Source: Leucobacter viscericola (lineage in GTDB: Bacteria; Actinomycetota; Actinomycetes; Actinomycetales; Microbacteriaceae). From it: a stretch of DNA of 64,000 nt. The translations under genes were made by a program, and so were the position numbers. Location of the stretch: positions 1,364,001 through 1,428,000 of the forward strand of contig NZ_CP049863.1 of assembly GCF_011299575.1 (NCBI RefSeq), read 5' to 3'. The notes under the pieces were generated by a model. That model worked only from the letters and a program-made list of their open reading frames with translations. It was not told where the DNA came from and searched no databases. Shown piece after piece: positions 16,487-24,464 of the stretch; the first letter of the stretch is position 1; each line of letters opens with the position of its first letter.

Positions 16487-17991
16487 GCTCCGGCCGGTGC
16501 CTCGAACGCTGCTGCGAACTCGACGAGCAAACGCGCGCCGAATCCGGTGGAGCCGACAGAGCGCCACAGGTCGTCGCTCTCCGCCTGCATGGTGCCGGCG
16601 ATGTCGAGGTGACCCCAGGGCAGGCCATCAACGAACTCGTTGAGGAAGAGCCCGGCAAGAATCACGCCCGCGTACTGGCCACCGATGTTCGACAGGTCTG
16701 CCGTGTTTGACTTCAGCTGATCCCGGTAGCGGTGGTCGAGCGGGAAACGCCAAATGTTTTCGTCCGTCGTGTTGGCCGCGGCCTCGAGCTGCGCAGCAAT
16801 CGAGTCGTTGTTGGCCAGCATCGCTGCGGTGCGCGTGCCGAGCGCCATCATGGCGGCACCGGTGAGCGTGGCAATGTCGACGATCGCGTCGGGGCGCTGC
16901 TGCTCTTCTGTCGCGAGCACAAGGCCGTCTGCCATAACCAGGCGGCCCTCGGCGTCCGTATTCTTCACCTCGACGGTCTTGCCACCGCGAATGGTGAGCA
17001 CATCGCCCAGCTTCGTGGCGCTACCCGAAGGCATGTTGTCGGTGCACATGAGCCAGCCGGTCACGGCGGTCTTGACACCGAGCTCACGCAGCGCGGTCAT
17101 CGACGAGAACACCGCGGCGGCACCCATCATGTCGAACTTCATGGCCGCGTGCATCGCGTTCGAAGGCTTCAGGCTGATTCCGCCCGAGTCGTACATGATG
17201 CCCTTGCCGATAAGCGCAAGGTGACCCTCGGCGTCGGCGGGCTGGTACGACAGCTTGATCATGCGCGGCTCTTCGATGCTGCCGGCGTTCACGCCGAGCA
17301 GACCACCACAGCCGAGCTCCATGAGCGCAGCGCGGTCGAAGACCTCGACCTTTAGGCCAAAATCGGGGGCCACTCGCTCGATCACATCGGCGAACTTCTC
17401 AGCGCTCAGGTGACGCGGTGGGGTGTTCGCAAGATCCCGAGCGATGCCCGCCGTGCGAGCGAGAATCTGCGCACGCTCCACACCCTGCTTCGCGGCCGCC
17501 TCGTCACTGGTCGCGACACCGATCAGCAAGCTCTCGAGCGCAACGGTCTTCGGGTCGCTCTTCAGCGCATCAAAGCGGTAGCGCGCGAGTAGAGCACCCT
17601 CGGTGGTAGCAATCGCGGCGTCGAGCGCGCTGAGGTCTGCGCCTACGACACCGGTGAGGTCAACGGCCAGCGCGCCCGACTCGTTCGCGGCCCGCGTGAA
17701 CGCGGCAACCGCGTCCCGCAGAGCGGCGGCAGTCGTGATTCCCTCGCCAACACCAACGAGCACTCGCAGCTGCTCGCCCGGCAAAACGAGCGTCTGGTTT
17801 TTACCCGAGGTGAACCCCGCGGCGGCAAGCGCCTCGCGGCTCAAACCAACCTCGGGCAACTCGCCCTCTTTAGCCACAAAAATGGCGCGTACCGGGGCGA
17901 CCTCAACGTCCGTGGCGGACGCAATGCGCACCTCGGCACTGCGGCCGAGTGAGGGGACAGGATCAAACGAGGGATCAATCACAACAGTCAT
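16483..17991 (-). CDS. pepA: M17 leucyl aminopeptidase
   Basis: This 502-residue cytosolic leucyl aminopeptidase uses two metal ions. The family signature NTDAEGRLVMAD is present, along with the upstream metal ligands in KGIMYDSGGISLKPS. An N-terminal macro-like domain precedes the catalytic domain, and the length is normal. The ATG at 17991 begins MTVVIDPSFDPVPS. The frame runs further upstream into a palindromic repeat, which is not coding. It is followed by, and coupled to, an M18 aminopeptidase gene. Confidence 0.95.
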   Translation of the reverse strand: MTVVIDPSFDPVPSLGRSAEVRIASATDVEVAPVRAIFVAKEGELPEVGLSREALAAAGFTSGKNQTLVLPGEQLRVLVGVGEGITTAAALRDAVAAFTRAANESGALAVDLTGVVGADLSALDAAIATTEGALLARYRFDALKSDPKTVALESLLIGVATSDEAAAKQGVERAQILARTAGIARDLANTPPRHLSAEKFADVIERVAPDFGLKVEVFDRAALMELGCGGLLGVNAGSIEEPRMIKLSYQPADAEGHLALIGKGIMYDSGGISLKPSNAMHAAMKFDMMGAAAVFSSMTALRELGVKTAVTGWLMCTDNMPSGSATKLGDVLTIRGGKTVEVKNTDAEGRLVMADGLVLATEEQQRPDAIVDIATLTGAAMMALGTRTAAMLANNDSIAAQLEAAANTTDENIWRFPLDHRYRDQLKSNTADLSNIGGQYAGVILAGLFLNEFVDGLPWGHLDIAGTMQAESDDLWRSVGSTGFGARLLVEFAAAFEAPAGA

Positions 17992-18074
17992 GCTGACAAG
18001 CCTAGCCCCGCCCTCTGACAAAGGCGGCGCGGATCCTGAACCACCCTCTGTCAGCGCTCGCCTCACCACTTGCG

Positions 18075-18124
18075 GTGAACGCTTCTCAACATAATGAGCA
18101 TCCATAATGTTGAGAAGCGTTCAC
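18075..18124. repeat. 50-bp palindromic repeat, copy 1 of 3
   Basis: Perfect 18-bp arms (GTGAACGC, TTCT, CAACAT and the complement) flank a 14-base centre. It has the same 50-bp length and the same ends as copies at 52784 and 62263, and the right side continues CTCCA in all three. It lies between the divergent pepA and luciferase-like genes. Confidence 0.9.
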
Positions 18125-18171
18125 TCCAATGGCTTGCCCGGGAGGCCCCTAGACCCACCCCCACCCAAAAC

Positions 18172-18191
18172 TATATTCGCGGGAATATACT
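18172..18191 (+). promoter_or_regulatory. Promoter with overlapping operator-like palindrome
   Basis: A -10-like TATACT lies at 18186-18191. TATATTC and GAATATA form perfect 7-bp arms around GCGG (18172-18189), overlapping the -10. This arrangement suits repression of the luciferase-like gene 26 bases downstream. Confidence 0.5.
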
Positions 18192-18216
18192 TCCCAGCAC
18201 CCCAGTTACACCCGAC

Positions 18217-19266
18217 ATGAGAGCATTCGGATTCCTATCCTTCGGCCACTACGGCCCCGTACCCGGCTCGCGCGTGCGCACTGCTGGCGACATGCTGAAG
18301 CAGACCATCGAGCTCGCGGAGGGTGCCGACGAGATCGGCGTCAACGGCGCCTACGTGCGCGTGCATCACTTCGCGCGCCAGGCAGCCTCGCCGATCCCGC
18401 TACTGACCGCGATGGCAGCCCGCACGAAGCGCATCGAGGTTGGCACCGGCGTTGTTGACATGCGCTACGAAAACCCGCTGTACTTCGCAGAAGAGGCTGC
18501 CGCGCTCGACCTCATTTCAGATGGGCGACTCGCGCTCGGCGTGAGCCGAGGATCACCCGAGACCGCCCTGCGCGGCTACGAGGCTTTTGGGTACACGGGA
18601 TCCGAGGATCCTCGCGGTGCCGACCTCGCTCGCGACAAGTTTGAACTGTTCATCCGGGCGATCGAGGGCGAGAAGCTCGTCGAGAGTGACACGCAGATGG
18701 CCCCGCCCGGGCGCCTCGCGATCGAACCCCAGTCCCCCACGCTGCGCGACCACATTTGGTGGGGTGCAGGATCCCGCGACACCGCCGAGTGGGTCGGCAA
18801 GCAGGGTCTCAATCTCATGAGTTCAACCCTGCTCACCGAGGCCGATGGGCGCCCATTCGACGTACTGCAGCGCGAGCAGATCGACCGCTTCCGCGAGGCG
18901 TACCGTACCGCGGGGCACAAGGGGTCACCGCGAGTATCGGTGAGTCGCAGCGTGTTCCCCATTGTGAGCGCCGAAGACGAGATGTACTTCGGGGTGCGGT
19001 CAGGCGGGAATCAGGATCAAATCGGCGTCATCGATGGGTTCCGCTCGACATTTGGCAAGACGTACGCGGATGCTCCAGATCGCCTGGTCGAGCAGTTGCT
19101 CGCTGACGAGGCCGTGATGGCTGCCGACACGCTCATGCTGACGATCCCGAACCAGCTCGGGGCGGAGTACAACCTGCACGTGCTGCAGGCCTTCGCGGAG
19201 CACGTTGCGCCCGCGCTCGGGTGGAAGCCGAATACGGAGGGGCCTGTGCAGGGGGACGTGGTTTAG
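18217..19266 (+). CDS. LLM-class flavin-dependent oxidoreductase
   Basis: This is a 349-residue bacterial-luciferase-like monooxygenase. The TIM-barrel start MRAFGFLSFGHYG, the segment GANGAYVRVHHFA-like VNGAYVRVHHFARQAASP, then RIEVGTGVVDMRYENP and LGVSRGSPE are all family features. It likely uses reduced FMN or F420 to oxidise a small substrate that cannot be named. The ATG at 18217 is chosen over a frame that starts 41 codons earlier inside the palindromic repeat. The promoter has a TATACT box in a palindrome, so a dedicated repressor may exist elsewhere. Confidence 0.9.
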   Translation: MRAFGFLSFGHYGPVPGSRVRTAGDMLKQTIELAEGADEIGVNGAYVRVHHFARQAASPIPLLTAMAARTKRIEVGTGVVDMRYENPLYFAEEAAALDLISDGRLALGVSRGSPETALRGYEAFGYTGSEDPRGADLARDKFELFIRAIEGEKLVESDTQMAPPGRLAIEPQSPTLRDHIWWGAGSRDTAEWVGKQGLNLMSSTLLTEADGRPFDVLQREQIDRFREAYRTAGHKGSPRVSVSRSVFPIVSAEDEMYFGVRSGGNQDQIGVIDGFRSTFGKTYADAPDRLVEQLLADEAVMAADTLMLTIPNQLGAEYNLHVLQAFAEHVAPALGWKPNTEGPVQGDVV

Positions 19267-19349
19267 CGCGCTATCCCGACTATCTCAACCACACACGGCT
19301 GCTTCGAGTTCAGCACGCTGGACGATAAACGGCCACGGCTTTCAGATGG

Positions 19350-19778
19350 CTATGGCTCCGTGCCGAGTGAACCCTCGGTCGGCACGGAGCGACGCATGCT
19401 GAACCAAAATACGAGGAAGTAGACCACGGCTGCCGCGGCTACCGCAATTGGAAATGAAGCCATCTCGACACCAGATCTCTGCAGACCTGTAAAAGCCACC
19501 CAGAGTGTCGCGGCTGCTGCGGGTCCAGGCAGCGGGTAACGCATGCCTATCTTGAAAGAGGCGAACGTGGTGATCACGTAACCCAACACAAAAACCACCG
19601 CGGCAGCGACTACGGCATTAGTAGAGGCGGTCATCACCCAGCCCGATTTGCCCTCCACACTCCAGTGCATCACGAGGCCACTTGGCGGAGTGAGAAGCCA
19701 GCTGAGCCCACCAGCAAGAATCGCAATGCCGATCTCTGGCACGACTCGGGCGAGCTTTGCGGTGCGATTCTCACTCAT
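19350..19778 (-). CDS. Four-helix membrane protein, unknown
   Basis: The 142-residue protein has about four hydrophobic segments (IGIAILAGGLSWLL, AVVAAAVVFVLGYVITTFA, GPAAAATLWVAFTGL, FPIAVAAAAVVYFLVFWF) and short charged ends. It is somewhat like small DUF1648-type proteins, but I cannot assign a family. Its last codons form a strong inverted repeat (CTCCGTGCCGA with TCGGCACGGAG), which may double as a terminator. It is convergent with the luciferase-like gene. Confidence 0.7.
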   Translation of the reverse strand: MSENRTAKLARVVPEIGIAILAGGLSWLLTPPSGLVMHWSVEGKSGWVMTASTNAVVAAAVVFVLGYVITTFASFKIGMRYPLPGPAAAATLWVAFTGLQRSGVEMASFPIAVAAAAVVYFLVFWFSMRRSVPTEGSLGTEP

Positions 19779-19875
19779 TTTTCAACGCTACCAACATTCG
19801 AACAGCGAGGTTTGCCGCGAGGGATGGCTCACGGCATCATGGGCACTTTCTCGATGCGCCGGTCTGTGCAGCCCC

Positions 19876-19907
19876 CAATGGACCAATGGATCAATGGATC
19901 AATGCAC
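19876..19907 (+). repeat. 8-bp tandem repeat
   Basis: Four head-to-tail units of CAATGGAT-type sequence (CAATGGAC, CAATGGAT twice, CAATGCAC) lie upstream of a GNAT gene. Confidence 0.7.
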
Positions 19908-19957
19908 ACCTTTGAACCCAAGCAGACCGGAGCAGCAAACCTCTACGATCGTTAATC

Positions 19958-20443
19958 ATGGAGACGGGAACATTAGACGCTTCGGTAATTCGCACGGGCA
20001 CCATTCCCGGCGACGTTGAAGCGTGCGCCGAGATTTGGGTGAGCGCCCTACTCGCGCGAGACGGCGCGGTTGACGCAGACGCAATGGCTGAGCGAGTGCG
20101 CTCATCGTTCGAGCTTCTGATCGTCAGATTCGCCGTTGTGGATCCGCCCCACCGAGCCTTCGCGCTGGTTGAGGCGGGCCGCCCCGACCCAACGGAAGCA
20201 CTGCTGCACTACCTGGCGGTTGATCCTGCAACACCCAAACGTGGACTAGGGCGAGCACTTCTCGCGGACGCGATTGAGCACACGCGCCTCGGCGGCTTCG
20301 AATCAATGATGTTGGAGGTACGAACCAACAACACGCGCGCCATCGAGTTGTATACACGAACGGGATTCGTGCCGTTCGGGGAGCCCACCCCTCACTCGCT
20401 CGCCGGGTATCCAATGCAGGCGTACAGGCTTTTGCTTCGGTAG
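19958..20443 (+). CDS. GNAT N-acetyltransferase
   Basis: This 161-residue acetyltransferase has the acetyl-CoA loop DPATPKRGLGRALLADAI (motif A) and the C-terminal EVRTNNTRAIELYTRTGFVP (motif B), the standard GNAT arrangement. TACGAT lies eight bases before the ATG, so the transcript may have little or no leader. The substrate is unknown. Two more GNAT genes follow within 3 kb but are not clearly cotranscribed. Confidence 0.88.
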   Translation: METGTLDASVIRTGTIPGDVEACAEIWVSALLARDGAVDADAMAERVRSSFELLIVRFAVVDPPHRAFALVEAGRPDPTEALLHYLAVDPATPKRGLGRALLADAIEHTRLGGFESMMLEVRTNNTRAIELYTRTGFVPFGEPTPHSLAGYPMQAYRLLLR

Positions 20444-20474
20444 AAGCCCCTGACTCGTTTGCCATAATCGAACC

Positions 20475-20987
20475 ATGATTCAGGATCTGTCGCTGCCGAC
20501 CGTGCTTGATACCCGAGCAGGCGCGGTTACCCTGCGACGTGCTCAGGAAGACGATCTCGAGACCGTGCTCGGATTTCTCTACGATGATCCGATCAGCCAG
20601 GGTCGTGGTGACCGCTTCGATCCTGCCGACAACGCCCTCTACGTGCGGGCGCTCGACGAGATCTCCAAGAGTCCGCAGAACGAACTTGTGGTCGCCGAGC
20701 ATTCGGAAGGCGCGGTTGTCAGCTGCCTGCAGCTCACAACCATCCCCGGCCTATCACGCAGAGGCGGCACGCGACTCTTGGTTGAAAGTGTGCACGTCGC
20801 GTCACAGTTTCAGTCGTCCGGCATCGGCGGCGCGATGATGCAGTGGGTTATGGACGTTGCGGCCCCGGCCGTAAACGCTGCAATGATCCAGCTCACTTCT
20901 GACAGCTCGCGAAAGGACGCCCATCGGTTTTACCTGAGGCTTGGATTCGTCGACTCTCACGTCGGGTTCAAGTACAGGGTTAAGTAA
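20475..20987 (+). CDS. GNAT N-acetyltransferase, leaderless
   Basis: The 170-residue protein has an N-terminal TLRRAQEDDLETVLGFLYDD helix, motif A in VESVHVASQFQSSGIGGAMM, and motif B in DAHRFYLRLGFVDSHVGFK. The C-terminal SHVGFKYRV end is typical of acetyltransferases related to aminoglycoside- or PhnO-like enzymes. CATAAT at 20463-20468 is exactly six bases before the ATG, a leaderless arrangement. The substrate is unknown. Confidence 0.88.
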   Translation: MIQDLSLPTVLDTRAGAVTLRRAQEDDLETVLGFLYDDPISQGRGDRFDPADNALYVRALDEISKSPQNELVVAEHSEGAVVSCLQLTTIPGLSRRGGTRLLVESVHVASQFQSSGIGGAMMQWVMDVAAPAVNAAMIQLTSDSSRKDAHRFYLRLGFVDSHVGFKYRVK

Positions 20988-21027
20988 ATTTGCGGCACCC
21001 GATTGGGCAACAACCTAAACTGGGCCA

Positions 21028-21315
21028 ATGAACGACGTGCAACTCACCGGCCAGCTCATCTGCGCGACCACGGAGCAGGCCGAACTCGTGGCGAACCTGC
21101 TGCCGCAGCACATCGCACTAACTCGCGCAGAACCGGGCTGTCTCTCCTTTGAGGTCGCTCCGACAGAAAACCCCCTGGTGTGGTCGGTGAACGAGCGCTT
21201 CGAAAACGAACTGGCTTTTCAGCTCCACCAAGAACGCGTGACCGCGAGCAGATGGGGGCGAGAGACGAGCGGGATCGCACGCGAGTACACGATCGAGGGG
21301 CTATCGGGCCAGTAG
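21028..21315 (+). CDS. Antibiotic biosynthesis monooxygenase (ABM) domain protein
   Basis: The 95-residue single ABM-fold protein (LTGQLICATTEQAELV, HIALTRAEPGCLSFEV, WSVNERFENELAFQLHQ) is similar to YgiN-type quinol monooxygenases, which act as dimers on quinols or polyketide-like substrates. The conserved EPGCLSFEV segment is clear. TAAACT at 21016-21021 is six bases before the ATG, suggesting a leaderless transcript. The stop is convergent with the OhrR-like gene. Confidence 0.85.
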   Translation: MNDVQLTGQLICATTEQAELVANLLPQHIALTRAEPGCLSFEVAPTENPLVWSVNERFENELAFQLHQERVTASRWGRETSGIAREYTIEGLSGQ

Positions 21316-21342
21316 AATAGGCCAGGCCTCAGCAACACCGCG

Positions 21343-21789
21343 TCAAGCGCCGCGATCCACCGCCTCAATGATGGCCGTGAGCTCGTCACGAAGCGCGAGC
21401 AGCCGCTCAACCGGCATACCGAGCCGCTCAACAACAGCCGGCGGAACCTCAAGCGCCTTCTTTCGCAGAGCCTGACCCGACTCGGTTGGCGTCAGATAAA
21501 ACGTACGCTCGTCGCCGTCGACCGGGGTGCGCTCAATGAATCCCAATCGCTCGAGCCGCTTGATAATCGGCGAGAGTGTCGCCGGATCGAGCCGAAGCAT
21601 GTCTGCAATTTCACGGAAGCGCAGCGGTGCATCGCCCCAGAGGCCGAGCATCACAAGGTACTGCGGGTGGGTAAGCCCCAGCGGCTCGAGAATCGGCCGG
21701 TAGATGCCGACAACCCCGCGGCTGGCGACGGCGAGCGCAAAACACACCTGTCGATCCAGCTCGAGGGCATCATCCGGAAGCATTTCCAC
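21343..21789 (-). CDS. OhrR-like MarR family regulator
   Basis: The 148-residue winged-helix repressor has the N-terminal LELDRQVCFALAVASR segment of OhrR proteins, with the cysteine that senses organic peroxides at residue 16. It continues with LTHPQYLVMLGLW and the recognition region LDPATLSPIIKRLERLGFI. The GTG start at 21789 lies seven bases after TAGTAT (21797-21802), so it is probably leaderless. The 16-bp palindrome immediately upstream is the likely binding site. No ohr gene is adjacent, so the regulated target may be the divergent small protein or its own gene. Confidence 0.85.
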   Translation of the reverse strand: MEMLPDDALELDRQVCFALAVASRGVVGIYRPILEPLGLTHPQYLVMLGLWGDAPLRFREIADMLRLDPATLSPIIKRLERLGFIERTPVDGDERTFYLTPTESGQALRKKALEVPPAVVERLGMPVERLLALRDELTAIIEAVDRGA

Positions 21790-21806
21790 GCTTTCAATAC
21801 TACTGC

Positions 21807-21822
21807 CGTTAGTGCACTAACG
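21807..21822. promoter_or_regulatory. Operator palindrome for the OhrR-like regulator
   Basis: CGTTAGTGCACTAACG is a perfect 16-bp palindrome. It covers the -35 region of both divergent promoters (TAGTAT for the regulator, TATGAT for the small protein), ideal for joint repression. Confidence 0.75.
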
Positions 21823-21829
21823 AACGTGT

Positions 21830-21835
21830 TATGAT
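21830..21835 (+). promoter_or_regulatory. -10 box TATGAT deciding the start of the next gene
   Basis: TATGAT ends seven bases before a GTG at 21843. The in-frame ATG at 21831 lies inside this box, so it cannot be the start if this is the promoter. Confidence 0.6.
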
Positions 21836-21842
21836 TTCGTTT

Positions 21843-22115
21843 GTGGGCAAACGAGATAAGAAACGACAGCTTTGGCACAAGAGTCCCCATGATGGGGTTC
21901 CGGGGTTCTACGCCGCGACTCAGCGATTCCTCTATCAGTTTCAGGGTCCAGCGCAGCTCGGCGATCGAGACGAGCCGGCCTATGCGGCACCGGCGGATCC
22001 AAACTGCCCGGCCTGCAAACAACCGCTGCAAGATCACAGGATCACCCCCGCCAGCCCGGGCAAATCTTCGCACATGCAGTGCCCACGCGTGGAAACCTCC
22101 CCGGGCACGCACTGA
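21843..22115 (+). CDS. Small zinc-ribbon-like protein under OhrR-like control
   Basis: The 90-residue protein (MGKRDKKRQLWHKSP, then DGVPGFYAATQRFLYQF) carries a CPACKQPLQDH segment and a later CPR, forming a possible zinc site (Cys-x2-Cys, His, Cys). It looks like a conserved actinobacterial hypothetical. The start is taken as the GTG at 21843, seven bases after a TATGAT box. It is divergent from the OhrR-like regulator across a perfect palindrome, so expression probably responds to the same redox signal. The function is unknown. Confidence 0.65.
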   Translation: MGKRDKKRQLWHKSPHDGVPGFYAATQRFLYQFQGPAQLGDRDEPAYAAPADPNCPACKQPLQDHRITPASPGKSSHMQCPRVETSPGTH

Positions 22116-22127
22116 CATGATGGGGGC

Positions 22128-22604
22128 ATGCCCCTTCACCTCACCCCCCTCACCAGCGAAGAGTTTCCGGGCTGGCTCACGAAGAGCCAGACGGAGTATC
22201 AATCCGACCTGGTGGCGACCGGACTCTCCCCGGCGGAGTCCCTCGCCCGTGCCGCGCAGAGCATCCAGGGAGCGTTTCCCGAGGGCTCTCCCCATCCCAC
22301 GAAAGCAGTATTTCACCTCATCGACAACGAAGGCAGCGTCGTGGGCTACCTCTGGGTCGGTCGTGACCAATCCGACGATCCAACCTCTTGGTGGGTGTGG
22401 GACATCTTTGTCGAGCCCTCGTATCGGGGGCGGGGTTTCGGCCGGGTCGGCATGCAGCTGGCAGAGGAGTACGCGGTCTCCCACGGCGCAACCACACTGG
22501 GATTGAACGTGTTCGGTTTCAATCACGCCGCGCGTGGTCTCTACGAATCCCTCGGTTATGAAACAACCAGCGTGAAGATGCGGAAAACACTCACCGCACC
22601 CTAA
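22128..22604 (+). CDS. GNAT N-acetyltransferase, leaderless
   Basis: The 158-residue GNAT protein has WWVWDIFVEPSYRGRGFGR as motif A and GLNVFGFNHAARGLYESLGY as motif B. The N-terminus (LTSEEFPGWLTKSQTEYQ) is typical of acetyltransferases similar to mycothiol-linked or antibiotic-modifying relatives, but the substrate is unknown. CATGAT at 22116-22121 lies six bases before the ATG. Confidence 0.88.
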   Translation: MPLHLTPLTSEEFPGWLTKSQTEYQSDLVATGLSPAESLARAAQSIQGAFPEGSPHPTKAVFHLIDNEGSVVGYLWVGRDQSDDPTSWWVWDIFVEPSYRGRGFGRVGMQLAEEYAVSHGATTLGLNVFGFNHAARGLYESLGYETTSVKMRKTLTAP

Positions 22605-22607
22605 TCC

Positions 22608-23072
22608 CTAGCTCGACTGGTACACGACCCGAAACCGCTCGCAGATCACGGGCATGTCTGGTTCAAATCCGCGCGGATTCTCCGAGTAATTTCGCCAATA
22701 CCTCTCGTGCCCCTGCCGCCAATCGGCGAGCGTGCGGTCCCCCTCGCCCTCCGAAAAGGCATGCTCAGCATCGACCTCGTCAAACGGCACCTCACGAATC
22801 GAGGTTGTCTCGATAAGAGCACGCGGCTCGCCCGCGCTGTCGAGAATGATACTGAGCTCCCCTACATGGGGCAGAGGATCGCCGCTTTCCTCATAGTCCC
22901 AGAGAGACGAGGCGGTTCCCGTTTTGACGCCCTCAAGCACAAGCCCGAGCAGCTCATCAGCATGCGCCGGGGTCGCCCCAAATGCCCAGGCCAGCGGAGT
23001 CTCCTCAGGTAGACCGGCCGTTTCTTCACGGCACCGCCTCCAAAACTGGGCAATGGTGACACTCTGACTCAT
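22608..23072 (-). CDS. ASCH domain protein
   Basis: This 154-residue PUA-like ASCH-domain protein contains GVKTGTASSLWDYE, then LSIILDSAGEPRALIETTSIREV and a C-terminal ERYWRNYSENP and CERFRVVY, all matching the family. ASCH domains bind RNA or modified nucleosides, and some hydrolyse N4-acetylcytidine. Starting at the ATG at 23072 places TAGGGT seven bases upstream. A GTG three codons earlier is less likely. The 3' end is convergent with the GNAT gene, with a 3-base gap. Confidence 0.85.
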   Translation of the reverse strand: MSQSVTIAQFWRRCREETAGLPEETPLAWAFGATPAHADELLGLVLEGVKTGTASSLWDYEESGDPLPHVGELSIILDSAGEPRALIETTSIREVPFDEVDAEHAFSEGEGDRTLADWRQGHERYWRNYSENPRGFEPDMPVICERFRVVYQSS

Positions 23073-23104
23073 GCTGTCCACCCTATTTGCTCTCCGCCAC
23101 TCAA

Positions 23105-23162
23105 TTCGCGGGTCACTTTTATGCTCTAAGGCAAGGCTTAACGCACAAAAGTGACCCGCGAA
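23105..23162. repeat. Long palindrome ending in TTCGCGGGTCA, copy A
   Basis: Perfect 16-bp arms (TTCGCGGGTCACTTTT and its complement) enclose 26 bases that contain TAAG and CTTA. The outer CGCGGGTCA is shared with the palindrome at 61974. It lies in the divergent region upstream of the alcohol dehydrogenase. Confidence 0.85.
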
Positions 23163-23279
23163 CGCTGTGAAGGTGGGAACGAGAGTCGCAATCTGCGAAC
23201 TGCCCAGGGGCCTTCACCGAGAAGGGTGTAAGACTGAAGGTGCACCCCAACCGGGCGCGTTACCGATGAAGGGAACACT

Positions 23280-24314
23280 ATGAAAGCCGTTCAGTATCGC
23301 GAAATTGGCAAGGGACCCGAGGTTGTTGAGATCCCAACCCCAGAACCAGGGCCGGGTCAGATCCGGCTGCGCGTCACCGCCGCTGGTCTCTGCCACTCAG
23401 ACTGGTTCGTCATGGACCTGCCCGCCGAGGCTTACACCTACGGCCTGCCGCTCACACTCGGCCACGAGGGTGCGGGTGTCGTCGACAAGCTCGGCGAGGG
23501 GGTTACCGGAGTCTCAGTCGGTGAGTCCTACGCAATTTACGGCCCGTGGGGCTGTGGGCTCTGCCACGCCTGCGCACAGGGCCAGGAGAACTACTGCACG
23601 CGCGCGGCCGAGCTCGGCATCCAGCCACCCGGACTTGGCGCACCTGGAGCGATGGCCGAGTACGTGATCGTTGACGACAAGCGCCACCTCGTGCCGCTCG
23701 GTGATCTCGATCCAGTCGAGGTTGTTTCGCTCACCGACGCGGGACTCACCCCGTACCACGCGATCATGGCGGCTCAGGATCACCTCCGCGCTGGATCAAC
23801 CGCCGTTGTGCTGGGCGTTGGCGGCCTCGGTCACGTGGGCGTGCAGATCATCCGCGCGATCTCGGGAGCAACCGTGATCGCGGTCGACACGAGCGACGAG
23901 AAGCTCGCCCTGGCAAAAGAGGTCGGCGCGCATCACACCGTCATCTCGGGTCCCGAGGCCGCAGCGCAGATTCGCGAACTCACCGGCGGCCGCGGTGCCG
24001 ACGCGGTGTTTGACTTTGCTGGCGTGCAGCCCACCATCGACATCGCCCGCGAGGTGGTCGCGGTCAACGGCAACATCCACATTGTCGGGATCGGCGGCGG
24101 GCTTCTGCCGACCGGCTTCTTCTCCACGCCGTTTGGCGCGTCAGTGCGGGCACCCTACTGGGGCAGCCGCTCAGAACTCATGGAGGTGCTGGATCTCGCC
24201 CGCGTTGAGGCCGTCAACGTGCACGTCGAGCGCTACCCCATCGAGGAGGCTCCTGAGGCCTACGCCCGCCTGCACCACGGCGACGTCCGCGGCCGCGCGG
24301 TCGTGATCCCCTAG
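23280..24314 (+). CDS. Zinc-dependent alcohol dehydrogenase
   Basis: This is a 344-residue medium-chain dehydrogenase. The catalytic zinc site is visible in AGLCHSDWFV and GHEGAGVV. The structural zinc site is a complete four-cysteine set in CGLCHACAQGQENYC. The nucleotide loop is VLGVGGLGHVGVQ, followed by VIAVDTSDEK, where the aspartate suggests NAD preference. It oxidises or reduces an alcohol/aldehyde pair that cannot be named. The gene is monocistronic, between two long palindromes. Confidence 0.93.
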   Translation: MKAVQYREIGKGPEVVEIPTPEPGPGQIRLRVTAAGLCHSDWFVMDLPAEAYTYGLPLTLGHEGAGVVDKLGEGVTGVSVGESYAIYGPWGCGLCHACAQGQENYCTRAAELGIQPPGLGAPGAMAEYVIVDDKRHLVPLGDLDPVEVVSLTDAGLTPYHAIMAAQDHLRAGSTAVVLGVGGLGHVGVQIIRAISGATVIAVDTSDEKLALAKEVGAHHTVISGPEAAAQIRELTGGRGADAVFDFAGVQPTIDIAREVVAVNGNIHIVGIGGGLLPTGFFSTPFGASVRAPYWGSRSELMEVLDLARVEAVNVHVERYPIEEAPEAYARLHHGDVRGRAVVIP

Positions 24315-24389
24315 GGGGGGGAGCCCTCCCGACCGCGGCCCCCGCCCCGGCCCACCCCGACCGCGGCCCCGGCCCGCCCGCCCCTTCCC

Positions 24390-24454
24390 CAATCCGGTGT
24401 AGCCATATTGCTAGTTGAGCGACTGCCAACTAGCAATATGGCTACACCGGATTG
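24390..24454. repeat. Perfect 28-bp palindrome
   Basis: Arms 24390-24417 and 24427-24454 are exact complements over 28 bp, with a 9-base loop (AGCGACTGC). It lies between the convergent alcohol dehydrogenase and epoxide-hydrolase-like genes. There is no T tract after either arm, so it is not a standard terminator. A C/G-only stretch (24315-24385) precedes it. Confidence 0.95.
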
Positions 24455-24464
24455 AACGCTTGCT

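Noticed and set aside
19350..19390. Inverted repeat at the end of the membrane protein gene as a mobile element end
   Set aside because: It is within the coding sequence and is better explained as a terminator-like hairpin. No element is attached.
21651..22526. 291-codon minus frame across the GNAT gene
   Set aside because: It overlaps three supported genes and the OhrR operator, and no domain is visible.
24315..24385. C-rich stretch considered as a 6C-type small RNA
   Set aside because: There is no pair of C-rich loops on a stem; it is a simple low-complexity run.
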